Below, in pieces: positions 35,624 to 44,000 of a stretch of 64,000 nt of DNA. This stretch comes from Comamonas koreensis (lineage in GTDB: Bacteria; Pseudomonadota; Gammaproteobacteria; Burkholderiales; Burkholderiaceae_C). The stretch lies in NCBI RefSeq assembly GCF_014076495.1, contig NZ_CP043575.1, positions 620,001-684,000 on the forward strand. The letters run 5' to 3'. A program made the translations under genes and the position numbers. Position 1 is the first letter of the stretch, and each line of letters begins with the position of its first letter. Under the pieces are notes generated by a model. It worked only from the letters and a program-made list of their open reading frames with translations. It did not search any database and was not told where the DNA came from.

Positions 35624-36802
35624 TCAATGGTTTGGAGATTTTGTCGAGCCGCGCACAATGATGGTGCCTGGTAACTCCACGGTGCGGGCGGGGCTTTGCA
35701 GACCCTGGATGCGCTCGATGAGGCAGGTGGCTGCCGCCTGGCCCAGTGCATCGGTGGGCTGGGCCACGGTGCTCAGGCCCGGGCCCACCAGCGCGGCCCA
35801 GTCGGTCTCGTCCACGCCGATGATGCCCAGCTCGCGCCCGGGCACCCAGCCCAGCGCGTGCACGGCGGTGGCCACGCGCAGGCTGGCCACGGCATTGCCG
35901 GCCAGCACGGCGGGGTGGCGGCCCGTTTGCAGCGCCTGCTGTTGCCACTGCTGCAGGTGCTGCTGCAAGGCGCTGGCGTTGTGCGGTGTGCTCTCCCACA
36001 CATTGCCCTGCATGGCGGCGGGCTGGCCGCGCCGCGTGCCGGCCTGGCCTTGCAGGTCTTGCAGGTAGCGGGCAAAGGCCTGCTGGCGCGCGGTGCGCGA
36101 GCTCACATCGGCAATCGGCTCGGTCACCAGCAGCACTTCGTCAAAGCCTTGCTGCTGCAGGTGGTCCATCGCGATCTGGATCACACCGGGGTTGTCCACG
36201 GTCACAAAATCGGCGTCCATCCCTTCCTGGAAGCGATCCACCAGCACGATGGGCTTGCCGTGCAGTTGCGCGTCCTGCCAGAGCTGGGCGCTGGTGTCCA
36301 CACGGTTGAGGATCATGCCGTCGAGCTGGTAGGCCGACAGCGCATGCATGGCATCGCGCTCGCGCCCGGCCTCATTGCCCAGGTTGAACAGCACCAGCAG
36401 GTAGCCAGCGGCCTGGCAGGCCTTTTCTGCGCCCTGCAGCACCGCCACCGAGAAGGGGTTGGTCACATCAGCCACCGCTAGGCCGATGAGGCGCGTGCGG
36501 CCATGCTTGAGCGCCTGCGCCATCGGGCTGGGCCGGTACTGCAGGCTGGCAATGGCCTCCTGCACGCGCTTGGCCATGTCGGGGGTGAGGATGTCGGTGC
36601 GGCCATTGAGGTAGCGCGACACCGTGGCCTTGGATACCTGGGCCGCCAGCGCCACATCGGCAATCGTGGCCCGGGCCTTGGGGGCGGCAGGCTTGGCTGC
36701 GCCCGGTGGGCTGGGGCGCTGGGGAGTGGCAGGGGGCGCAGGCTTGGGCACGGGGCAGTCCAGGGTGGTCGTTACGGTAGCGATGGTAGCGCCGAACCGC
36801 AC
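35624..36802 (-). CDS. ptxS: LacI-family repressor, PtxS-like
   Basis: A 392-residue LacI-family protein. The DNA-binding HTH and hinge lie at about 46-90 (TIADVALAAQVSKATVSRYLNGR), followed by RTRLIGLAVADVTNPFSVAVLQGAEKAC, which resembles PtxS. A Pro/Ala-rich stretch of about 45 residues precedes the HTH, so the true start may be internal. It lies upstream of and in line with the ABC/kgu-like operon. With the matching operator at 35522 the assignment to 2-ketogluconate control is good but unproven. Confidence 0.8.
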   Translation of the reverse strand: MRFGATIATVTTTLDCPVPKPAPPATPQRPSPPGAAKPAAPKARATIADVALAAQVSKATVSRYLNGRTDILTPDMAKRVQEAIASLQYRPSPMAQALKHGRTRLIGLAVADVTNPFSVAVLQGAEKACQAAGYLLVLFNLGNEAGRERDAMHALSAYQLDGMILNRVDTSAQLWQDAQLHGKPIVLVDRFQEGMDADFVTVDNPGVIQIAMDHLQQQGFDEVLLVTEPIADVSSRTARQQAFARYLQDLQGQAGTRRGQPAAMQGNVWESTPHNASALQQHLQQWQQQALQTGRHPAVLAGNAVASLRVATAVHALGWVPGRELGIIGVDETDWAALVGPGLSTVAQPTDALGQAAATCLIERIQGLQSPARTVELPGTIIVRGSTKSPNH

Positions 36803-36923
36803 GCCTGCCGCATTGGCCGGCCTGCGGGCGGAGGGAGGCAGTCGCGCAGGTGCGACCCCGGGGGCCCGGTTGGCACCAGGCGTTTGCTGCAGTGCAAAAG
36901 CGGCAGTTATCCGATTCTCACCC

Positions 36924-36932
36924 TGTGGATAA
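36924..36932 (-). promoter_or_regulatory. DnaA-box-like 9-mer
   Basis: TGTGGATAA on the forward strand, i.e. TTATCCACA on the reverse strand, the consensus DnaA box. It lies in the AT-rich gap between the lacI-type and lysR genes and pairs with an identical site 93 bp away. Confidence 0.35.
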
Positions 36933-37003
36933 TTTTGTGCAATGTTCCCGTTGTTGCGTGAGAAACTCCCTGCAATCTCCCTCTAGAGAAGAAATGCACA
37001 CCG

Positions 37004-37017
37004 GGAAGCCGGTTTCT
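37004..37017. promoter_or_regulatory. Possible second PtxS-type half-conserved operator
   Basis: GGAAGCCGGTTTCT agrees with TGAAACCGGTTTCA at 11 of 14 positions and keeps the central CCGGTTTC. It lies about 200 bp upstream of the LacI gene start, where an autoregulatory site would be expected. Confidence 0.4.
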
Positions 37018-37025
37018 GTGGATAA
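37017..37025 (-). promoter_or_regulatory. DnaA-box-like 9-mer, second copy
   Basis: A second exact TGTGGATAA, directly adjoining the operator-like site at 37004-37017. Confidence 0.35.
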
Positions 37026-37042
37026 GTTAATTTCATAGCAAC

Positions 37043-38029
37043 TTAGTCAAGTGCTGTGTGGGCGTTGAGGAGGCAGTCGATGAAGGCTTGCGCCACACGG
37101 CTCGGCGCAGGCGATAAGCGCCACATGGCCACGAATTGGCAGCGGTATTGGAAGCGTTCTGGCCGCACAGCCCGCATCAAACCTTGGTTTTCAAAACTGG
37201 CGGCATAGTGGTCCGGCAGAAAGCCCAAAAAACACCCGGACAAAATCAAGGTGGCAATCGACTCCTGGTCAAACCCGGTGGCCGCACGCGGCAGGCGCAC
37301 GCTGTGGCTCAGCTCCATATTGGGCGAGTGGTAACCCAGGCCGGCAAACGGGTAGCTGCGCAGCTGCTCCCAGTCCAGGTCTTCATGCGTCTGCTCCCAC
37401 AGGTCATGGCCGGCGGCGCAGTACAGCTGCATGTTCTCGGCAAACAGATCGCGGTAGACCAGGCTGGCCGAGCTGCGGTGCGCCGGGATGATGCCCACAT
37501 GAAAGCGCCCATCCATCAGGCCGCGCTCAATGGCGTTGATCGAGCTGACATGCAGCTGCAGGTTCACATCCGGCGCCTGGCCGTGGAACTGCGCAATCGC
37601 GCGGTGGATCTGGGCCTGCGGGTTGCTCACCGTCTTGTCGAAGATGGCGATCTCCAGATTGCCGCCCATGCGGGCGTGGATATCGTCAATGCGGCTGCGG
37701 AACAGATCGACGCCGCCCAGCAGTTGCAAGGTGGCCTCGTAGACCTGGTGGCCCTCCGGCGTCAGCGCAAAGCCCGCGCGCCCGCGCCGGCAAAGCACCA
37801 TGCCCAGGCGGGTCTCCAGGTCCTTCATATGGCGGCTCAGCGTCGACGTGCCGATGTTGAGCTCCAGCTCGGCGGCCGACATGCCCCCGCACTCCACCAC
37901 GCTCTTGAAGACCTGCAGCAGCCGCAAATCCATATCGCTGAGCTGGCCCAGCACCGCGCGGGCGCGGCGGGCTGCAGCTGGGGGGTGGGGCGGGGAGGCA
38001 AACACGGGAGGGCGGGCAGGCATCCGCAT
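37043..38029 (-). CDS. LysR-family transcriptional regulator
   Basis: A 328-residue LysR regulator. The HTH lies at about 33-92 (MDLRLLQVFKSVVECGGMSAAELELNIGTSTLSRHMKDLETRLGM in several pieces), and the effector domain follows from about 125 (GNLEIAIFDKTVSNPQAQIHRAI). The first 30 residues are Pro/Ala/Arg-rich and unlike the family, so translation may begin at the MDLRLL methionine. It is downstream of and in line with the Old Yellow Enzyme gene (48 bp) and may regulate it. Confidence 0.87.
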   Translation of the reverse strand: MRMPARPPVFASPPHPPAAARRARAVLGQLSDMDLRLLQVFKSVVECGGMSAAELELNIGTSTLSRHMKDLETRLGMVLCRRGRAGFALTPEGHQVYEATLQLLGGVDLFRSRIDDIHARMGGNLEIAIFDKTVSNPQAQIHRAIAQFHGQAPDVNLQLHVSSINAIERGLMDGRFHVGIIPAHRSSASLVYRDLFAENMQLYCAAGHDLWEQTHEDLDWEQLRSYPFAGLGYHSPNMELSHSVRLPRAATGFDQESIATLILSGCFLGFLPDHYAASFENQGLMRAVRPERFQYRCQFVAMWRLSPAPSRVAQAFIDCLLNAHTALD

Positions 38030-38077
38030 AGCTTAGCGGCTTTGGGTGCTGCCTCCCTTAGTGTTTACAGAACGTGT

Positions 38078-39241
38078 TTAGCGCACGCCTACCGCTGCGC
38101 CACGGAAGAGCTTGCTGAACTCACGCGGCTGGCTGCGCCAGTACTGGCGTGGCGCATCCACCTGCGCGCCCAGGCTGGCGGCCGCATGCCAGGGCCAGCG
38201 CGGGTCGTACAAGGCCGCGCGGCCAATGGCGACAGCATCGGCCTGGCCCGAGGCCACAATGTGCTCGGCCTGCGCAGGCTCGGTCACCAAACCGACGGCA
38301 ATCGTGGTCAGGCCCGTGGCCTGCTTGATCGCCTCGGCAAAGCCCACCTGGTAGCCCGGCTGCACAGGGATCTGCTGGGCGGTCGACAGCCCGCCCGAGG
38401 ACACATGGATGGCGCTGCAACCCAGTGCCTTCAACCCCTGCGCCAGCGCGATCGAACCATCGATATCCCAACCGCCCGGCGCCCAATCCGATGCCGAGAT
38501 GCGCACCCACACCGGCTTGGCCGCAGGCACTGCCGCGCGCACGGCGGCAAACACCTCCAGCGGGTAGCGCAGGCGGTTCTCCAGGCTGCCGCCATAGGCG
38601 TCGCTGCGGGTGTTGGAAAGGGGCGAGAGGAACTCATGCAGCAAATAGCCATGGGCCATGTGGATCTCGATGCCATCAATGCCCAGCGCATCGGCCGCCT
38701 TGGCCGCTGCCACAAACGCGTCCTTCACTTCTGCCAGCTCGGCAGGCGTCATCTCGGCCGGCGGCACCTCGCCCGACGCATGGGCAATCGCCGAAGGCGC
38801 CTGCGCCACCCAACCCCGGGGCGCATCAGGCGCAATTTGCGCTGCCCCTTCCCAAGGCAGGTGGCTCGATGCCTTGCGGCCCGCATGGGCCAGCTGGATA
38901 GCGACAGGAATGGCCGAGAGCTTGCGCAGCGACCCCATCAGCCGCCCCAGCGCCTGCTGGTTGTCGTCCGAGTAAATGCCCAGATCCGCATCGGTAATGC
39001 GCCCCACCGCCGACACCGCCGTGGCCTCCAGCACCAGCATGCCCGCGCCCGATACCGCCAGGCTGCCGTAGTGCATCAAATGCCAGTCATTGGCATTGCC
39101 GTCCTGCGCCGAGTACTGGCACATCGGGGCGATGACGATGCGGTTGGGGAGCTGGAGTTGGGACAGGGTGAGGGGCTGGAACAGCTGCGAAGGGGTGGCG
39201 GTGCTGGTGGGGGTGAGGGACGGGTCTGTGGTTCTTTGCAT
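38078..39241 (-). CDS. NADH:flavin oxidoreductase, Old Yellow Enzyme (YqjM-like)
   Basis: A 387-residue FMN-dependent ene-reductase of the YqjM/NemA-like class. Evidence is LPNRIVIAPMCQYSA with the redox-tuning cysteine, IPVAIQLAHAGRKAS, IEIHMAHGYLLHEFLSPLSNTR with the substrate-binding histidine pair, and ADAVAIGRAALYDPRWPW near the end. It would reduce activated C=C bonds in the cytoplasm. ATG 39241 (MQRTTDPSLTP) begins the recognisable region; the open frame beyond it is non-coding. Confidence 0.92.
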   Translation of the reverse strand: MQRTTDPSLTPTSTATPSQLFQPLTLSQLQLPNRIVIAPMCQYSAQDGNANDWHLMHYGSLAVSGAGMLVLEATAVSAVGRITDADLGIYSDDNQQALGRLMGSLRKLSAIPVAIQLAHAGRKASSHLPWEGAAQIAPDAPRGWVAQAPSAIAHASGEVPPAEMTPAELAEVKDAFVAAAKAADALGIDGIEIHMAHGYLLHEFLSPLSNTRSDAYGGSLENRLRYPLEVFAAVRAAVPAAKPVWVRISASDWAPGGWDIDGSIALAQGLKALGCSAIHVSSGGLSTAQQIPVQPGYQVGFAEAIKQATGLTTIAVGLVTEPAQAEHIVASGQADAVAIGRAALYDPRWPWHAAASLGAQVDAPRQYWRSQPREFSKLFRGAAVGVR

Positions 39242-39403
39242 GGGTGGGTGTCCGGTTGGTTTGCGCTGTTGAGGGTGATGGTCCCGGCGGCAGGCGAGCC
39301 GCAGGGTGGCTCCATCGGCAGCTTGCTGGAACGGGGTACAGCGTATTCCTATATTCCGACCTGGGTGCTGTGGGGGATAGCTAAGGGTTGACCCGTTGGG
39401 GAC

Positions 39404-39853
39404 ATGGGCGCCGGCAAGCCGCGCGACTCCAGCCTGGTCCCCACCGCGCTGGGCAGCAAACGCCGCATGCGCCGCGCCGCTACCAGCTACCTGGGCAAAT
39501 ACCCCGCTCCCCGCGTACTGGGCGACCTGGCGCAGCACCAGTGCATCACCACCACCGAGCTGCGACCCTGGACCTTCCAGACCGGCCAGCAGGAGCGCAC
39601 TCTGCGCGTAGCCGGCCGCCTCATCTTCAACAGCTTCGAAGGCTCCCACGACGCCTGCATGGCCGGCATCGGCATTGCGCTGCTGTCGAGCTGGTACACG
39701 GCGGAATACCTGCAATCAAACCACCTGGTCGCCATCGCGCTGGAGGATGTGCAGCCCAAGGAGCTGGCGGTGAGGGCGGTGTACCCGACGAGGCGGCAGG
39801 TGCTGCCTAAGGTGAGAGTGTTTGTGGAGGCTATGCGAGGGGGGTTGGGGTGA
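39404..39853 (+). pseudogene. Remnant of a LysR-type regulator (effector domain only)
   Basis: 149 codons that read like the second half of a LysR effector domain: PRDSSLVPTALGSKRRM, ATSYLGKYPAPRVLGDLAQHQC, then MAGIGIALLSSWYTAEYL. The HTH and linker are missing and I cannot find them in the other frames upstream. It is divergent from the Old Yellow Enzyme gene, the usual LysR position, so it is probably the remains of that gene's former regulator. Confidence 0.7.
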
Positions 39854-40267
39854 GGGGGAGGAGAAGGGCTAATGGGGCTAGGAGTGGCTATGTGGCTGAA
39901 TGGCTGAAGGTATGGCTGCATTGCAGCGACTGCTGCCCTTCGGTCGCAGCGGTTGGCCGTATCTTGTTGGCCTCCATCCGGTCATTGCACCATCCGCTCA
40001 ACGACCAGACGAACGCCCGGTCCGAGAGGTGCAGCAGTCATTCGTGGCAACGTGACGCTCTCCGAGGACGGAGCCCACAGATGACCGCTGCCGACAATGG
40101 TGGGCTCACGCTACGACCCGTTGTTGTCGTTCGTGTCGACCAGCAAACGACCCTCAGCCGATATTTACGCCGTCAATTAGGCCTCGAGGAAGCAGACATT
40201 TGACCCGTCGGTGTTCGGACGACCGCAAACGGTCCAGGGGAATAAACCGATCCGCGGCAACGCATAC
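39854..40267. other. Non-coding left edge of the accessory island
   Basis: About 410 bp without a convincing gene. It contains fragments like the hairpin family found further on (for example GCAGCAGTCATTCG near 40030) and CGCAGCGGTTGG with CCGGTCATTGCACC near 39945-39990. Base composition drops here compared with the backbone to the left. Confidence 0.5.
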
Positions 40268-40834
40268 TCACAACGCAGCAATTTGGCCTAGGGCTAGAGC
40301 GTTGATTTCGTCCGACGGATCGGTAGGCCAAACAGGCTTAGACGCTTCGATCGCAAGGACCCCACTGGCGCAAAACCAGTCGGAATCAACCAGGGCGCCG
40401 TAACAAGCAGCCTGCCAGCTATTGAGGTAAGCCGCTTGGCGCGAGCCCTGCATATCTCGGCAATGTGCTTTCACCGCGGCTGCCCCACCTGCGAGGTGAA
40501 GGTCCTGGAGAGACTGGCGATTGTTAATGAGCTCTTCTGCCGCGTGCGAGGCGTAAAGCGTCGGCAGCTTGAGGGTATCTAAATGAGCTCTGACGCGAGA
40601 AGCCCAAAGCGTTGGCCACTCCGAAGGCGGGTCAGCAAAGTACTCGAAAACTGGTTTACAGTCGACATCCAAAACACGGGCCTTTAGCCAGATGTCTTTC
40701 GGGACATCATCGTAGTAGGGGTGCAAGATCAGGTCTTTCGCCTCGATCGGCTGGAAATCAAGCTTGATCTTGTTGCACGCGCTGCATGCGGGAACTAGGT
40801 TGATCGGAGTGACCGCTACTGGTAACGGTCGCAC
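40268..40834 (-). pseudogene. Truncated HNH endonuclease-like gene
   Basis: A 188-codon frame from a GTG at 40834. Residues about 11-40 read INLVPACSACNKIKLDF...LHPYYDD, the second half of an HNH motif (NLVPACxxCN, hPYYD) as found in small HNH nucleases. The first Cys pair and the DH of the motif are absent upstream, so the N-terminus is lost. It lies on the opposite strand directly to the left of the large nuclease-NTPase gene. Confidence 0.6.
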
Positions 40835-40915
40835 AGCACAATTAACGCCTTACGCGTCGAGTAGTCAGAAGGCGCTACTATCCATGGAAGAAGCCTCAAA
40901 TCAAGAGAGTACTGT

Positions 40916-41065
40916 GTGGAACACGTCCACGAGGTGCTGAAGGGCTGTTTTTTTTGGGTACGCCTGTCTGCGCCAGAATCGGTTTTTGCCTTGGAGGCGG
41001 AGTATCTAAAGGTGAAGAACGACAGGTCCACGCGAGACAACCAGAAAGACCTGACTCGATTCTAA
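40916..41065 (+). CDS. Small ORF directly upstream of the nuclease-NTPase gene
   Basis: A 49-codon frame starting at a GTG, ending 15 bp before the ATG at 41081. The translation contains FFWVRLSAPESVFALEAEYL and a charged end (RSTRDNQKDLTRF), which looks protein-like. The frame stays open only back to a stop at 40862, and no ATG is available, so it could also be the end of a decayed gene. An 8-T run at about 40948 lies inside. Function unknown. Confidence 0.3.
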   Translation: MEHVHEVLKGCFFWVRLSAPESVFALEAEYLKVKNDRSTRDNQKDLTRF

Positions 41066-41080
41066 AAGGGCAATCACTGG

Positions 41081-44000
41081 ATGAATTCGCAACCGGCTCA
41101 GGGAATGACTGCAACAAGCACTGTAACGCAACGAGGTGCGCCTCCTGGACTAACAGGCGGTGAGGGCTTCAGCTATGAAGACACGGTTGCAGCGGTGTAC
41201 GCGGTCGCCCTCTTGGGTGAGGCGCCAGCGCTCGGGCTCACGGCACGCTCGGTCATCCATGTGGCCGTGCAGCAGGGCCCGCTAGGCCAACCCTTGGATG
41301 ACCTGGTTGTTCGAGCGCGGGGCGTCGACCAAGCAGTAGCCACCTTCAGCGCACAGGTCAAGGAGAGCCTCCGGATTAGCGCGGCGGACACGAACACGGA
41401 TTTTCGCGAGACCATTGAGCGAGCGCATCTCACCGTGTCCGCACTTGCATTTCAGGTCGGGCAGGACAGAGTAGGTGTGGTTACCGGCCAGATTGCAGAT
41501 GCTAGCCGACGGACGTTCGAAACTCTGTGCGAGTGGGCGCGGGATGAGAGCTCCACGGAAATACTTGTGCGCAAGCTCCGTACGCCGGGCGTGGCTGGGG
41601 ACAAAGCCACACACTTCGATGTGGTTAGGGAGATTCTGACCAACCACGTGGCTTCGGAGCAGCTTGATGCAGCTGTCCACAAGCTCCTCGCGCACTTCGT
41701 TCTTATTCGCATGGAGCTCCTGGCCGAAGGCTCAGTGACGGAAAACAACTCGGTCGCTAACCTGGCCAACATGCTCGCACCCGCTGACCGAGGCCGTGCC
41801 GACGACCTCTGGCGCAGGCTCCTGTCGCTGGTGCGCCGTGCGGAGGGGCGTGCCGCAGGCTTTGACCGCAAGACGCTGGTCGCAAGGCTGAGTGGCGCGT
41901 TTCGCTTAGCTGGCGCGCCGAGCCTTTCAGGCGCGCTGCAGTCTATCGAGCAGGAGACGCGGCTGGCTCTGGGCGAGATTGCGAACGACATCCACGGGCT
42001 GAATATCCCGCGTGAGAGCAGCGTCACCCAGGTGGTCCAGGCGATCAGCGCCCCAGGACTGCTTCAACTCACTGGTCTGCCCGGCGTAGGCAAGTCGGTC
42101 GTCCTGCGCTTGGCTGTAGAAAGGCTGCTGCAGTCAGGCCCGGTGCTGCTCCTGAAGGCTGACCGCCTCCAAGGCAGTACGTGGGCGCAGTACGCGGCTG
42201 CTTCCGGACTACCCAACGTTGACCTTGAGGAGCTTCTGGTCGAACTGGGCGCAACGGGACCAAGGGTTCTTTTCATCGACGGCCTCGACCGAATTGAGGT
42301 GGCGCGGCGTGGCGTGCTCAAGGACGTGCTGCTCTCCGTCCTCAACTCCCCGCTGCTCTCAGACTGGCTGGTGGTCGCTACCGTCCGGGACACGGGCGCT
42401 GAACCCCTCAGAACCTGGCTGCCTGCAAAGCTGTTCAGCAGTGTGCGGACAGTGGAGGTAAGAGCACTCGATGATGCTGAAGCCACTCTGTTGGCTGACG
42501 CGGTTCCTTCTCTTGCCCCACTCCTATTTGGGAGCGAAGCCGTACGCAGCGTCGTGCGCCGGCCGTTCTTTGCAGCAGTTCTCGCCAAGAGCGTAGGCGC
42601 AGGCCAAGTCACCGCGAGTTCGGAAGTCGACCTTGCGCAGCTTTGGTGGGGTGGTGGAGGCTACTCGGCCGACGCGGCCCGGGTGCAATATAGGCGTGCT
42701 GCACTCGTTGGCTTGGCCAGGGAAGGCGCTGCTCGCTTGGGCAGGCGGATTCCTGTTTGTGGCATCGACCCGCAGGCACTTGTGGAGCTGGAGGCTGACG
42801 GAATCATCCGGTCTCAGCGGCTTGGTCACTCGGTGCAGTTTACACACGACATCTTCTTCGAATGGGCGTTCCTGCAGCTCTTAGTCGGGGAGGAGGAGCG
42901 ATGGCCCGACTTCATGCGACAGGTAGGGGAGCCTCCGGCGCTTGGGCGTGTGGTCGAACTGCTGTCGCAGGCGGAGCTGCTCCTTGGGGAGAGCTGGGTC
43001 AGCTACCTACAACTGCTGGAGAGCAGCACCCAACTTCGGTCCCAGTGGCTGCGCGCTTGGCTCGCGGGCCCCTTCGGTCTCGAAACGTTCGAAGAGCACG
43101 CTGACGCGTACACGGAGGCGCTGTTCGAGGGTGACGCCAAGCGGGTGCGTCAGCTTGTCGTCTGGTACCAAGCAGCCAAGTCTCAGCCCGACTCCTCCGT
43201 GCTGACGAATGCAAACGCCACAGACTTGGACCTGGCGCAGCGAATGCTGTATGCCGACATGCTGAGCTACCCGGCTGACTTGCCGGCTTGGGTGAGGTTT
43301 TGCACCTGGCTCTTGGAGCACTCAGTCCGTGTTCCCGTTACGGCCATTCCTGACGTCGTCGCCGCCTTTGAGGTCTGGCAGAACCGGTTTCGGCGCCGCT
43401 CCAACCGGATTTCGGACTCCATCGTGCGTACTTGTCTGGCGTGGCTGTATCACATCCAGCATGTTCGCTACCGGGAAGACGGGGAACGAGACTATGAGGT
43501 GTGGCGGCAGCTGAGCGAAACGGGCTACAGCGACGAAGAGGTGAAGGAGCTCGAGAAGTCGCTGCGCTCCCTGGTCCTGAGTTCGACCTTCGGGCAACCC
43601 GGGCTGGTGGCGCAGTACATCCGCGATTTGCAGCATCTACGGCGCATACCGCCTGGCGTTATGACTGCGGTGTTCAATCACGCGCCACTACTGTCGCAGG
43701 TCTGCCCTACGGAACTCATAGAGTTGACACTGAAGTTCTTGTGTCGGCAATTGCCTGTCGATATAGAACGGCAGATGCGAGACCAGGAGCATTACAGTAT
43801 CTCGAGCGGATTCTCAAGCCTGCACGGGAATGCACCGGGCATCAGAGATGAGGGGATGTTCTCGCCGTCTGCGCCAACGCGGCAGCCATTTGCCGCGCTG
43901 TTCGAGCATGCGCCAGACGAGGCGCGGCGGCTCGTTCGAGAATTGTCGAATTACTCCATCCGGGCCTGGCGCCAATATCATCGACTCTCGCGCGATGAGG

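Noticed and set aside
36802..37043. Replication origin at the two DnaA boxes
   Set aside because: No dnaA/dnaN/rep gene, no further boxes and no AT-rich unwinding repeats.
37136..39391. 751-codon open frame on the forward strand
   Set aside because: Antisense to the LysR and Old Yellow Enzyme genes; no domain, a composition shadow of high-GC DNA.
43381..43392. GAACCGGTTTCG, PtxS-operator-like
   Set aside because: Only a partial match and inside the coding sequence of the nuclease-NTPase gene; taken as chance.
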